From NCBI RefSeq assembly GCF_018812025.1, contig NC_063049.1, positions 9,553,537 through 9,617,536 of the forward strand: a DNA stretch of 64,000 nucleotides. The letters are read 5' to 3'. The position numbers were made by a program, and so were the translations under genes. This document shows positions 1 through 9,729 of this stretch, one piece after another. Numbering within the stretch: the stretch's first letter is position 1; the number at the start of each line of letters is the position of its first letter. A model generated the notes under the pieces. It saw only the letters and a program-made list of their open reading frames with translations. It was not told where the DNA came from and ran no database searches. Origin of the DNA: Megalobrama amblycephala (taxonomy: Eukaryota; Chordata; Actinopteri; Cypriniformes; Xenocyprididae).

Positions 1-455
1 GTGACGTTCAGGGGGATGAGTGTAACGGAGGCCATCTGTTAAGAGCTGTGCAGGTAAAACCTCACTCCTCTGTCTTCCCATGCCGGTTGACGATGGTTTG
101 AATCCCGTTTGGAGCAGCGCGAGTAGGATCAGTTTCATTGGTGCCGTGACCCGGAGGGTAGTGACGTTAAGGGGGCTGAGTGTAACGGATGCCAACTTGT
201 AAGAGCTGTGCAGGTGAAACCTCAAGAGATGCACAGTGTTTTTAAGTGTCCTAATTGATGATGGTTTGAATCCTGTTCGGAGCGGTGTGAGTTGGACCCG
301 TTACATTGGTGCCGTGACGTAAAGGGGGGTGAGTGTAATGGAGCTAGCTAGTAATAATTGTGCAGGTGAAACCTCAAGGGGCAGTGGCTTTAAGCACCCT
401 AGTTGACGATGGTTCAAATCCCATTCGGAGTGGTGCGAGTAGGAACGGTTTTATT
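1..455. repeat. Three tandem units of a ~155-bp repeat with tRNA B-box-like motif
   Basis: Units begin at about 1, 161 and 314 with GTGACGTNNAGGGGG and each carries TGAGTGTAAYGGA, then GAGCTGTGCAGGT, then a GATGGTTTGAATCCCG-like box. The third unit has GGTTCAAATCCC, which fits the RNA polymerase III B-box consensus; the first two differ at one position. No convincing A box or cloverleaf is visible, so this is a tandem repeat of unknown family, perhaps derived from a tRNA-headed SINE. The array is cut by the window edge, so the copy number is unknown. Confidence 0.7.
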
Positions 456-778
456 AGAATAGTCGGCTAACATCCGTCAGAATATCTTAACTATATTAAA
501 AAGACAGATTTTTAATAAATTGTTCAAATAACTTTTAATAAGTTGTTTTACTAAATTTTAAACTTTTTTGAATTGTTCAATCTGATGCCTCATGCTGAGA
601 AGTGTAGTCAAGCATTGGACAAATAAGTCTTGAATATCACACTTATTAGCAATTGCCTAAATACTGCAATGTACTAATATTTCTATTGTTAAATTAGAGA
701 GAGAGGGTGACTGAGTGACAATATTTTCAAGACATGGACTGTCATAAAGAGCAGAAGTGACTGAAAGTACACTGTTAC

Positions 779-841
779 CTTGTAATCCAGGGATTCCAGG
801 TCTTCCAGGTGGACCAGATGGACCAGGCGGACAAACCATGG
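779..841 (-). CDS. marco: marco-like exon 5: first collagen (Gly-X-Y) exon
   Basis: The 63-bp exon has phase 1 at both ends, acceptor TATTTTATAG and donor ACAAG|GTAACA. It encodes MVCPP followed by five uninterrupted Gly-X-Y triplets (GPSGPPGRPGIPGLQ) and the first base of the next Gly codon. Such symmetric short exons are usual for collagenous stalks. The next exon must lie left of base 1 or in the first 778 bases, where none was recognised. Confidence 0.8.
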
Positions 842-980
842 CTATAAAATATAAAGAAAAATAGTGACCTCAATTCTGTGGGACACACCTATGGTGACTC
901 CTGACTAACTGCTTTAAAGGGGTCATGAAATGGAAAATTGAAATGTTCTTGATATTTCCACATATAAGAGATTACTCTAC

Positions 981-1017
<37 letters not shown>

Positions 1018-4000
1018 CACTGCTAGATTCAAACCTCAAAGCTAACTCTGCAGATTAAAATGAGTTTTTGTTTTCCACCCTTCTGAAACGCCAAGATTTG
1101 AAATCGCCCCATTCGTGACGTCACTATTTTCCTTCACACACCCATTAACATGCAAATAAAGCAGGTGAGCTCTTAATAAGATGTCAATGAGATGTCAAGA
1201 AATATAAGACCGTGGTTCTGTCCCTAGACAAACTACAGCTCCAAAAACTGTGCATGACCTTCCAAAAGATCAGACTATTAGAAATGCTTGACTGAAGTTT
1301 CTGAGTAATTGAACAAGAATATTTTTTCATTTGTTCAACATGCTGCTGGTTTTTCTAAATGTCAATTAATTATAGCACTGATTATAGCAGAAAGGTGTAA
1401 AAAATTATTTTAGTACTATATACAGTGATTTTTACAAGCATGAGCATGAACTTGGTTAACCTCCAGAAACATAATATAAAGATGTAGGTCACACTTTATA
1501 TTTGGTGTCTTTAACTACAGTGTACTTACATAAAGGAAGCAAACAAAAACAAACAAACAAACAAACAAAAAACAACAACACTTGTGCTGCTATTGAGGTG
1601 GATATGGGTACGGTTAGGACAAGTTTGGGTAGTATGGGTAGGTATAAGGGTGGCTTAAAGGGATAGTTCACCCAAAAATGAAATTACCCCATGATTTACT
1701 CACCCTCAAGCCATCCCAGGGATACATGACTATCTTCTTTCAGACGAACATGATCAGAGTTATATTAATTAATGTCCTGGCTCTCCCAAGCTTTATAATG
1801 GCAGTCAATAGAGGATGAGATTGTAAAGCCCAAAAAAGTGCATCCATCCATCATAAAAGATAACTACTCGGCTCCAGGGGGTTAATAAAGGCCTTCTGAA
1901 GCGAAGTGATGTGTTTGTGTAAGACAAATATCTAATTTAAAACTTTAAAACTTAAATAACTGGCTTCCGGCAGATGGTCTTGCGCGATTTAAAGGAGTAG
2001 CGTAATCTTACACATCTCTCGCGGTTCAAACAAATAGGGCTGTGCAACAAACTCAAGCTCCTCTTCCATTATATCGAAATCTTCTGACATTTCTCTTTAA
2101 AAATTCTTGTTTTAGACTTCTAATTCGTGACCGGTGTTTTGTTTTGCTGTATCCTCTGTGCTTTCGCATTCGTCATTGCGTCAGGCCAGAGTTCACTCTA
2201 AATCGATGAGTATGGCCGTCTAAGCTATTTATTTTAGTTTTTAAAGTTTTAAATAAGGATATTTTTCTAACATAAACGCATCGCTTCACTTCAGAAGGCC
2301 TTTATTAACCCCCTGGAGCCGTGTGGTTATCTTTTATGATGGATGGATGCACTTTTTTGGGCTTCAAACTCTCATCCTCTATTCACTGCCATTATAAAGC
2401 TTGGAAGAGCCAGGATATTATTTTATATAACTCCGACTGTGTTCGTCTGAAAGAAGATAGTCATATACACCTAGGATGGCTTGAGGGTGAGTAGATTGTG
2501 GGGTAATTTTTATTTTTGGGTGAACTAACCCTTTAATGTGTAAGGGAAGGGTCAACAGTCTCATTATAGATGTAATTACAGATATTAATTACAGCGTTAA
2601 TTTTTTAACCCTTTCACGAGTTTGTTTCCTCATAAAATCTTTAAGCTAATAAGGTTAAGCTTATTTGGCTTGCTGTCCGCTGTGGAGGGGCTCGAGGAAG
2701 CAGCTTCAACTCAAGCTTGGATATACCCCCCAGGGACTACTAGTGCATGGAAGAGGAGTACGATATATGAGATGCCTAATTTATGTGGTGGAGTTGGGGA
2801 GGTGGAGGGATATCGAAACAACTGATGCCAGAGCAGGGTGAGTAGCTGCTTATATGCTCTGGATGTAATTGAAAGATTAGGGTTCCCTCCTCTTGACATT
2901 ATGTTTGAGTTTCACTAATTGAAAGATTAGATGGGTTCACTCCTCCCGAAATTACGTTGTGAACTTCACTAAATGCATACCTCGGGTCTTAAGTGACCCG
3001 GGACGTCATTCACTACCCTCCTCGTTCATTTTTTAAAGTTAGACATCAACCTTCTTGGTATTCCTCAATCAATTCATTATAAAAAAATATAACAAGAAAA
3101 AAAATCATAAAATTATAAAAGAATGCATATGTTTGTATTCATTTTTTGTAAAAATTGTATAGGGTCGCTAACGACCCGAGGTGTGTATAAGTGTACATAT
3201 ATTTTTTCTGCACAACAATAATTAAATCTTAGATGACGGAATAAGTGCAATACACCTTTATTCCACAAGGTGGCAATGTCTGATACACAATGCTGAATTG
3301 ACGACTCATTTAGACAGAAAACGAAATAATAAGAGAAACATGAAATGGCTCAGTCATTTACTGCAGAGCAAGTACTGAACGCAATCAAATATGACTGTAA
3401 CTGTTACTGGATGGATCTGGTGAAGCTGTTAGCTATCGAAATATTGATTTTGAAGATGTTGAAAATTATATGGTTTTGAGAATATGTTTGAGATCGCGAA
3501 TGGGCTCATATTCGTGACCTCAAACATAAAACTAGCCCATTATTTGCTGAATTTACTGGGAAATGAGCTCTGACGAGGACAGTGATGATGGCATAAAACA
3601 TCTGCTCAAACGGAGCCCTTTCAAGCTCCAAAATACGATTTATTTTATTCTTCTGTAATTGTTACTCTAATATCAGAGGATTTTTTTATTATCGCGACAG
3701 GTAGAGATCCATCCGTGTTAGATATAGATCCGGGTCGATAAAGACCCGAATATGTAAGAATGATTGGCGAAACAGTCAGGCATTTAAGGGTTAAATGAAA
3801 TACAGTGTAAAAACATGTATGTACATAATGCATTGTATCAAATTATTAATTTAAATGTTAGTACATACTGTAGTAGTTAAAGACACTAAATATAAAGATC
3901 TGAAAATGATTTCAACTCCTTTGAAACAATTGAAATCATGGCAGATTCTGAAAATAGTTCCTGGCCAACCAGTAGGATTTCTCTTGTGTGTGTATGTGTA

Positions 4001-5608
4001 CCTCTTTGTGCACTAACGTTGAGCTGGTTTAGTTGAGTCCATAGTTTTTCTAGAGTCCCATTATTTCCACACAGATCGGACAGACACTCCTGTTAAACAC
4101 ACACAATATATATGTGAGAATGTGTTTATATGGCATAAATGAATGAAGGTGTGACGTGTGTGTGTGTACCTCATCTGTGCTGGAGCTGCCCAGCTTATGT
4201 CCTTCAGCAGACTTGAGTTCATCTGTTCTGGCTTCAGCTGGTGTACAGTGAGTGTGAACCCAAGTCTCCAGAGTGAAGACTGCATACAATACACATCATA
4301 CAAAGCAGATTAAATCATGGAACGACAGAAACAAGGTGAAACAATGATGCCGTGATTATTCGTGTACAGAAGTCACAAGTAAGGCTGTCAATTGTCTAAT
4401 AGATGTATAAAGCACAGCTCACACAGAACTTACTTTCAAACCGAGCAGCTTTCTATAAGTCTGTGCGGTGAATTCAAGTGACTAACTGGAAAATAAGTGA
4501 AATCTGCATGGGGAAATTTTGGTTTCACTTTATTTTAAGGTGTCTTTGTTACACTGTAATTATACTTTTAAGTACTGAGAAATATAAGTAACTACATGTA
4601 CTTACTAAAGGGTTAGGATTAGGGTTATTTGCATGTAATTATGCATAATTTATAGTTATTTCTGGAGTAACTACATGTAACAGATGTAACAATGACACTG
4701 TATAATAAAGTGTTACCACATTTTTTTGCACCCGATCACACCTATTCCTCCTCAGTTTTGCCCATGATATTTCACCAAGCAATGGTAAATGTGGCTGCAC
4801 TTTAAGACTAACACTATCTACCAATTGCATTGCATTATATAAAACTGTGACTGTAAAGAAATATAGCTTTTCTCTTCAATATGTTTCCTTTACTTTTGCT
4901 GGTGATCTTTAGTGCATGTATGAAGTCAGTTCTGCTCAAGTTCCTATCAGACTAACCACAGGTGTAGAGAATCACTTTAACTATCAGCATGATCCAAGTC
5001 TTTTTGTTCAGTTTATTTATAATTGTATTATTTTAAAACCTAAAACTTGCTTGAAAAGTGTATAATTCTTCTTCCAAATCAATGCTACTTGTTTTGATAT
5101 TTTGTATCTAATGCAAGGAAATGTATGCACTTTAAAATGTGAATTTATTTCAGGTCCATCTCACCTTTATATGTCAGAAAAGAATTCAGAGCAATCAGCA
5201 GCAGGAGAAACACTACGAGAACAGGAATACAGTGACATTTCTTTGCTGGTTTCTTTGTCGTTAGCTCTGTAACAAACAATGCAGAACTCTGGATTAAACT
5301 ACAGAAAACTGAATAAAGTCCATTATAAGTGATATGATGGACATGAAAGTAGTGCCATTTTAAATTACAGCATGGACAACAGTCAATATTAGGAAATATC
5401 AGACCACTGAATGTCACAAATGATCAGAATGAAAAATTCCAGAAACACAACATTTTTGAAGCATATTTGAATGTGATGTCCTAGACTCACCACTCTGCTG
5501 GAATTCGTAGCGCTCGGCCTCAAAGAGCTTCATGTTGTTGTCATATAGAGGGTTTGCGTGGCTGACTAGAGAGGCCTTCCCTTCAATCCTGTCCACTTCT
5601 GTCTCCAT
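779..5608 (-). CDS. marco: MARCO-like class A scavenger receptor, 5' half (five coding exons)
   Basis: Exons 5491-5608, 5165-5266, 4170-4279, 4002-4089 and 779-841 join in one frame on the minus strand, with introns of 224, 885, 80 and 3160 bp, all GT-AG. The product has a ~43-residue cytoplasmic tail, a Lys/Cys-rich stretch, one hydrophobic span (PVLVVFLLLLIALNSFL), an extracellular spacer with NGT and NVS glycosylation sequons, and then Gly-X-Y repeats. Without a signal peptide this is a type II membrane protein. MARCO binds bacteria and polyanions on macrophages through a C-terminal SRCR domain. That domain and the other collagen exons must lie beyond base 1. The reading VFTLE right after the membrane exon, and GLQG closing the first collagen block, agree with my recollection of mammalian MARCO. 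SCARA-type relatives (SCARA3, SCARA5, COLEC12) are the alternative. No damage is seen in these exons. Confidence 0.75.
914..1310. mobile_element. Partial TTAA-type MITE (TTAAAGGGGTCATGAAATGG end)
   Basis: The left end starts TTAAAGGGGTCATGAAATGG at 914, and a typical inner segment CCCATTCGTGACGTCACTATTTT follows near 1110. No matching right end is seen, so the copy is truncated. It lies in intron 4 of the marco-like gene. The exact right limit is uncertain. Confidence 0.5.
981..1015. repeat. (AAT)n microsatellite
   Basis: Uninterrupted AAT trinucleotide run within the TTAA MITE remnant. Confidence 0.95.
1655..2536. mobile_element. Foldback TTAA MITE (TTAAAGGGATAGTTCACCCA)
   Basis: The 882-bp element starts TTAAAGGGATAGTTCACCCA and ends GGGTGAACTAACCCTTTAA, so its ends are inverted repeats bounded by TTAA. 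The arms continue inward: GGCAGTCAATAGAGGATGAG against CTCATCCTCTATTCACTGCC, and AGGCCTTCTGAAGCGAAG against its complement near 2290. No transposase is present. TTAA duplications are made by piggyBac and Kolobok transposases; see the THAP fragment in the related copy at 36575. Confidence 0.85.
2605..3794. mobile_element. Non-autonomous piggyBac-like element
   Basis: The element begins TTAACCCTTTCACG and ends CATTTAAGGGTTAA, i.e. TTAA target sites with piggyBac-type TTAACCCTT termini. Near the right end an ATG at about 3564 opens MSSDEDSDDGIKHLLKRSP and then stops; an acidic Ser/Asp-rich N-terminus is usual in piggyBac transposases, so this is probably a residual first exon. Short palindromes GGGTCNNTANNGACCC occur near 2995, 3165 and 3732. 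A shorter reversed copy lies at 17862-18240. Confidence 0.7.
2862..2968. repeat. Two tandem copies of a ~50-bp unit inside the piggyBac-like element
   Basis: AATTGAAAGATTAG is followed by GGTTCCCTCCTCTTGACATT and, 50 bp later, recurs followed by a diverged GGTTCACTCCTCCCGAAATT. The two units differ at several positions. Confidence 0.7.
4002..4089 (-). CDS. marco: marco-like exon 4: glycosylated helical spacer
   Basis: The 88-bp exon enters in phase 0 and leaves in phase 1, with acceptor GTTTAACAG and donor AAAGAG|GTACAC. It encodes ECLSDLCGNNGTLEKLWTQL followed by nine more residues ending in SAQR. NGT and NVS are N-glycosylation sequons, and the Leu spacing suggests a short amphipathic helix of the kind that nucleates trimers before a collagen stalk. 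Two Cys could form inter-chain disulfides. Confidence 0.7.
4170..4279 (-). CDS. marco: marco-like exon 3: extracellular spacer
   Basis: The exon is 110 bp, entering in phase 1 and leaving in phase 0, with acceptor TTGTATGCAG and donor GATGAG|GTACAC. It encodes VFTLETWVHTHC and a polar stretch ending SSSTDE. A second frame is also open across this stretch; the chosen frame is fixed by the phase of exon 2 and by reading on into exon 4. Confidence 0.65.
4520..4718. mobile_element. Short hAT-like MITE
   Basis: Inverted ends GGTTTCACTTTATTTTAAGG and GTAACAATGACACTGTATAATAAAGTGTTACC bound ~200 bp. It belongs to the same general group as the elements at 1487, 22145 and 35679 and lies in intron 2 of the marco-like gene. 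Confidence 0.55.
5165..5266 (-). CDS. marco: marco-like exon 2: transmembrane segment
   Basis: The 102-bp exon has phase 1 at both ends, acceptor TTTGTTACAG and donor AAAG|GTGAGA. It encodes LTTKKPAKKCHC followed by a ~20-residue hydrophobic helix and TYK. The basic residues lie before the helix, giving an inside-positive, type II orientation. Confidence 0.8.
5491..5608 (-). CDS. marco: marco-like exon 1: start codon and cytoplasmic tail
   Basis: The exon encodes 39 residues plus one base (phase 1) from ATG at 5608, beginning METEVDRIEG and containing NPLYDNNMK and ERYEFQQS. The start context is GACTAATGG. The donor is AGTG|GTGAGT at 5490. The tail is polar, with a Tyr-based NPLY and an ERYEF element, as expected for the cytoplasmic part of an endocytic receptor; that function is inferred, not shown. 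Confidence 0.75.
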
Positions 5609-6452
5609 TAGTCACTCCACCACACACTGACCTGTACACAGCCTGGGTGACAGTTTAAAAAACCAAATCAAAGGGGGAAAAAAAAAAATGCTGGCTCATC
5701 GAAACATCAGTCATCTGACAAAAGCGATGCAGCGGAAATTGTTTCAATGAGTTGCATAAACTGCTTTTCACGATAGGTTTCATTTCTAAGGATAACTACA
5801 CAGCTTATGGTTAACCAAAAGTACTTTTGGACAGACAAACAATTATATTTATTATATATAAACAGTAGAAGTCTATGTTCTGTCCTCATTATAGAAAGCT
5901 AATTAACCATACGTGTGTGTGTGTGTGTGTGGTCCTGGTATCCCCTACATTTCCCCACAAGATTACACTCTGTTTTTTATATGTCTGGGTAAATATAGGA
6001 CAGAACACACATTGGGTTAATTTTACCCAGCAAATTGGGTTGTTTATTTAACCTAGCATAATGGGCTGATTAATTTTTACTATAATACCAGCTTTTTATT
6101 TCATACATGAATTAATGTTTACAGATTAACATAAATCCTCTAAACTTTTTTTTAAATACTCCACACAACCACTGGTTTGCATGATAATTCCTTTATTTTC
6201 AATCATGTTTTACAGTACAGTAATGCATATTTAATACAGCTTGTTTAACAAATATTCAAAGAAAAATTAAACATTTAGAAGTAATTCAAGTGTAATCGAG
6301 CAGTCTCTGTTGTCCTGATTCCCACTGTAAAGAGATGGCTTGCGTTCGGTGGGAGAACTGATTACTTCAGACCGCAGCCTGCATTTCACTTGAAGCTGAA
6401 AAATGCTGACTGACTCCATAACCTGTCCATAAATAATCACTGTACCATTCTG
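5609..6452. other. Upstream flank of the marco-like gene, no second gene seen
   Basis: Contains a poly-A run near 5680, a short (GT)n at 5913-5930 and a diverged AACCC-repeat scrap at about 6015-6065. No TATA box or exon was recognised; the promoter of the marco-like gene should lie here. Confidence 0.5.
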
Positions 6453-7011
6453 CACTCTAAAAAAATGCTGGGTTAAAAACAACCCAAGTTGGGTTGAAAA
6501 TGGACAAACCCAGCGATTGGGTTGTTTTAACCCAGCGGTAGGGTTAAATGTTTGCCCAACCTGCTGGGTAGTTTTCTTTAACTCAACTATTGTTTAAAAA
6601 TTACTGTACTGCTTAATTAAAATTAACCTAAAGTATGTTGGAAATGAACATTTATTTATGTTCAATGAATAATTATTAAACAATAAACATTTATTAAATT
6701 TCTTATTAATACATTTATATTAATAAACTATTAAATTTATATCAATAAAATATTAAAGCTTATTAATAAACATTCACCTTTTGTCTATTATTGTTGCCTC
6801 TAATTGCATCTGGTTTTTAATTTCCCAACTATTTTGGGTTCATTTTAAGCTAGCCATATAGCAATTTTTAAACAATAGTTGGTTTAAATAAAACTACCCA
6901 GCAGGTTAGGCAAACATTTAACCCAACCGCTGGGTTAAAACAACCCAATTGCTGGGTTTGTCCATTTTCAACCCAACTTGGGTTGTTTTTAACCCAGCAT
7001 TTTTTAGAGTG
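6453..7011. mobile_element. Foldback MITE with CACTCTAAAAAATGCTGGG ends
   Basis: Left end CACTCTAAAAAAATGCTGGG and right end CCCAGCATTTTTTAGAGTG are inverted repeats; the arms extend ~150 bp through alternating GGGTT/AACCC blocks (GTTGAAAATGGACAAACCCA against TGGGTTTGTCCATTTTCAAC). The AT-rich centre is 6600-6850. No coding sequence. No clear target-site duplication. Confidence 0.8.
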
Positions 7012-7353
7012 TGAGAACACATTTTAACATCCTAAGTGTTTATATTCTGTATCTTTTTGAATAAAATCATAAAATTTTATGCAAGGCATCAAGCGTTTCC
7101 ATCACGTGAAAAGACCGACGCAACACTCGCGTAGGTGACTCACATCACACCTCTGTTTGCTTTGCATAAAATTAAACGATATACAGAACAAAAACAAATT
7201 TTTAAATAAAATAAGATGTACACAAACTTGTATTTTACTGAAGACTTGCACAATTTTGAAGGAGCTGCACTGCTCTTTCCTGAAGAGGTCACAAATCTGG
7301 GTAAAACAAAAACTACTCAAACATTGGGTTGTTACGTCTGATCCAAGATCTGG

Positions 7354-7450
7354 GGTGTGTTTCCCAAAGCGAACTATGGTGGCAAGTTCCGTCATTACCA
7401 ATAGAGTTCAATGGGACTTAGGACCATAGTTGGCTAGCGATGCTTTGGGT
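7354..7450. repeat. Short repeat (TTTCCCAAAGCGAACTATGG family)
   Basis: A ~95-bp unit with GGCAAGTTCCGTCATTACCAATAGAGTTCAATGGGACTTAGGACCAT; a related copy is at 15447-15545. Family not identified. Confidence 0.5.
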
Positions 7451-7545
7451 AAAACAAAAACTACCCAAACACTGAAAAATAACCCAAAATGGCTAAATCC
7501 AGGACTGGGGTAGAAAAAATGACCCAAGATTTTTTAGAGTGTAGT
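7450..7545. mobile_element. Truncated CACTCTAAAA MITE copy
   Basis: Only the right arm is left, ending GATTTTTTAGAGTGTA, with diverged AACCCA blocks. Confidence 0.6.
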
Positions 7546-7691
7546 AATACCAGAAACTTTTAACCCTGTGTGGACATTTTTGTTCCCCATGAGGAAAACA
7601 GCTTATAAATCATACTAAGTGATGTTTTCTGAAAATGTAAAAATGCAGAATGTTTTCTGTGATGGGTAGGGGTAGGTTTAATGTAAGGGGG

Positions 7692-7813
7692 AAAATGCTG
7701 GGTTGTTTCAACCCAAATATGGGTCAACTATGGTCAAACCCAACTGTTGGGTTAAAAATGTTCATACTTGACCCAAATTTGGGTTGAAACAACCTAGCAT
7801 GTTTTAGAGTGTA
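7692..7813. mobile_element. Short CACTCTAAAA MITE copy
   Basis: Two facing AACCCAAAT arms (GGGTTGTTTCAACCC against GGGTTGAAACAACCTAG) end with CATGTTTTAGAGTGTAC; the left terminus is eroded. Confidence 0.6.
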
Positions 7814-7970
7814 CAGTTTGTACAGAATAAAAAGCATTATGTCTATGGAAAGTCCCCATAAAACATGGAAACCCAACGTGTGTGTGTGTGTGTATATGCA
7901 CACCAGTGGCGGCTACTGGTCTGTCAGAGAGGGGAAGCTCATTTTCGGCCTACATCATAAAATTGTCTAT

Positions 7971-8410
7971 TTATTTAAAAGTAAATTCTGCCCTACGTTC
8001 CTTTTCAAGAAAATGGTCTGTGACCCTGTCGTACCAACTAGGAGTCTTTTCAAGTGACTTGACCAGTGTCCTCTCAATGGCCAGCAGAGCTAGGCTGCTT
8101 AAACGGCCTTGGCCCATTGTGTTTCGGGTGTAGGACTTGAGTCGCTTTAAACAGGAGAAGCTCCTTTCTACACCTGCAGATGTAGCTCCAATTGTTGCCA
8201 CTAATGAGAACAGTTTGGATGACTTCCATTAAACAGACTTTGTCATACCAGGAGAGCTGAAAAGACCTGTTATTTTCCCCTATCTTTTGCACTAAATCAA
8301 TCTTAGGTGTTGATCTGCCCTGCTGTTTAATTCTAAGTTTTTCCTCGTAAGGAACACTTTCAAATGGCTTCGCCAAAATCAGGTCGACAATATTAGCACC
8401 GTCTGCCATC
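7971..8410 (-). pseudogene. hAT transposase (ZMYM1-like/TTF type), N- and C-terminal ends only
   Basis: Reading from ATG at 8410, the frame gives MADGANIVDLILAKPFES, then RSTPKIDLVQKIG and SWYDKVCL, which resembles the N-terminal region of the ZMYM1-like group of hAT transposases. Close to 8225 this joins, in another frame, to TSAGVERSFSCLKRLKS and NTMGQGRLSSLALLAIE, the conserved hAT C-terminal dimerisation domain. The zinc-finger core and DDE catalytic domain are absent, so the copy cannot make an active enzyme; this is an internal deletion typical of non-autonomous hAT families. The family assignment is from motif recognition. Confidence 0.8.
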
Positions 8411-8454
8411 GTGCGCAGTTTCACCCACGACGCTAGCCTAGCCTACTAACGTTA

Positions 8455-8516
8455 TATGAATGAATGAATGAATGAATGAATGAATGAATGAATGAAGGAA
8501 TGAATGAATGAATGAA
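8455..8516. repeat. (GAAT)n microsatellite
   Basis: About fifteen GAAT units with one interruption (GGAATG). Confidence 0.95.
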
Positions 8517-9175
8517 CGATCTAAAAAAAAAAATATTAAACTCTGTAAAACTGAAACAAGGAATGTGGTGTATAATTGTGTGAAATGTATGATGAAAATC
8601 AAGCAATTTCGCCAAGCAAATATCAAAGAAATAGGTTGCAGCAGTTTTTATTTCGACTGAACTTGAGAAATCCGTGATGGGACTGAGCGCGAATAGCTTC
8701 AGTGATTCCTTATAGTACAGAATCGCTGTCAGTCAAAAGGAGATGCAGTCTTTCGACAGACCCTCCAATCATCACGCAGAAGCTCGGAGTCCGGGCCAGC
8801 TCACTCCCCATTCACCCCCAGAGACGCTGAGCGTCCGTGGGCGGGACATAATCGCAGCGTTTATCCAATGACCGTCTAGTTTCGAAGCGCTGAAAAAAAC
8901 GTTCAAAGCAGCCCCATTGAAGTCAATGGACGCTGGGCTTCAATAGGGAAATGCACTGTGACGCTGCGGGAATGTATGAGAAGGAAATCGAGTCAGCCGA
9001 CCTGCTATATGTGACTGATTCTGAACGAACTCGTCTTTGAGATGAACGTTTTCTAACGCATTTTTAGTCAATAAAATGTTAATACAATAGTACATATTTG
9101 ACCATTAATTTTGTGACATTATAAGGGAAGCCGAGCTTCCCTTGCAGTCTTAAAGAAATCGCCACTGATGCACAC

Positions 9176-9608
9176 ATAGTTGTGTATTCAAAGTTTGAGT
9201 ATGTGCATATGCCTTTGTCCTTCCATTAAGAATGACAAACGGTCACTTCTCTCGCTCTGTGTGAGTGTGTGTTCCTGTCGTGGGTAAACTGGTTGGTGAT
9301 CAGGCCATCTGTTTAGACGGAAAGCTTTGAACAGAACCGCAGTGGCGCCCCTGACCTCAGATCAGCTCTAAACAGCCCTCTCTGCTCACACTTAACCTGC
9401 GCTGACAGAATGACCTTGTTTACTGTACTCAGTGTTTTGTTTATTTGTTTGTTTGATGACCACACCACTCAGTTGCTGATGTATGTGTTTTAGGGTGATT
9501 GATGACCTTGGGTGACCCTGTCAGTGTGTATCAGACAGCAGAGTGTGTGTGAATATAACCCTCTGTGGCTGCATGTTTCCTCTCGACAAAGAGGCGCTTA
9601 TATACAGT
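9176..9608. other. Spacer between two hAT elements
   Basis: No exon, element end or RNA gene recognised. It is likely to be old unique sequence. Confidence 0.4.
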
Positions 9609-9616
9609 CAATATGT

Positions 9617-9678
9617 CAGTGGCGTAGCCAGAATTTTATTTTGGGGGGGGCCCATCTAAAAATGAGGGGGCCGCTATA

Positions 9679-9729
<51 letters not shown>

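Larger units (their letters stand above)
1487..3897. mobile_element. hAT-like MITE (GGTCACACTTTATATT family) split by two TTAA insertions
   Basis: Pieces 1487-1654, 2537-2604 and 3795-3897 together give ~340 bp that match the uninterrupted element at 22145-22513: a terminal cacttta-tatt-tggtgtctttaacta motif, an internal TAATTACAG tract and the inverted copy AGTTAAAGACACTAAATATAAAG on the right. Two separate TTAA-flanked elements were inserted into it. The right end is slightly eroded. All of this lies in intron 4 of the marco-like gene. Confidence 0.7.
7904..9167 (-). mobile_element. hAT transposon, deletion derivative, with perfect 8-bp TSD
   Basis: The 1264-bp element starts CAGTGGCGGCTACTGG and ends AAATCGCCACTG. 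It is flanked by ATGCACAC at 7896-7903 and again at 9168-9175, the 8-bp duplication typical of hAT. Inner ends also pair (GGGAAGCTC against GAGCTTCCC). It carries a gutted transposase on the minus strand and a TTCA tetranucleotide repeat. The perfect duplication suggests a fairly recent insertion. Confidence 0.92.

Noticed and set aside
1..455. CRISPR array or tRNA genes
   Set aside because: Units are long and homologous over their full length, without spacer pattern; the B-box-like motif is not accompanied by an A box or cloverleaf.
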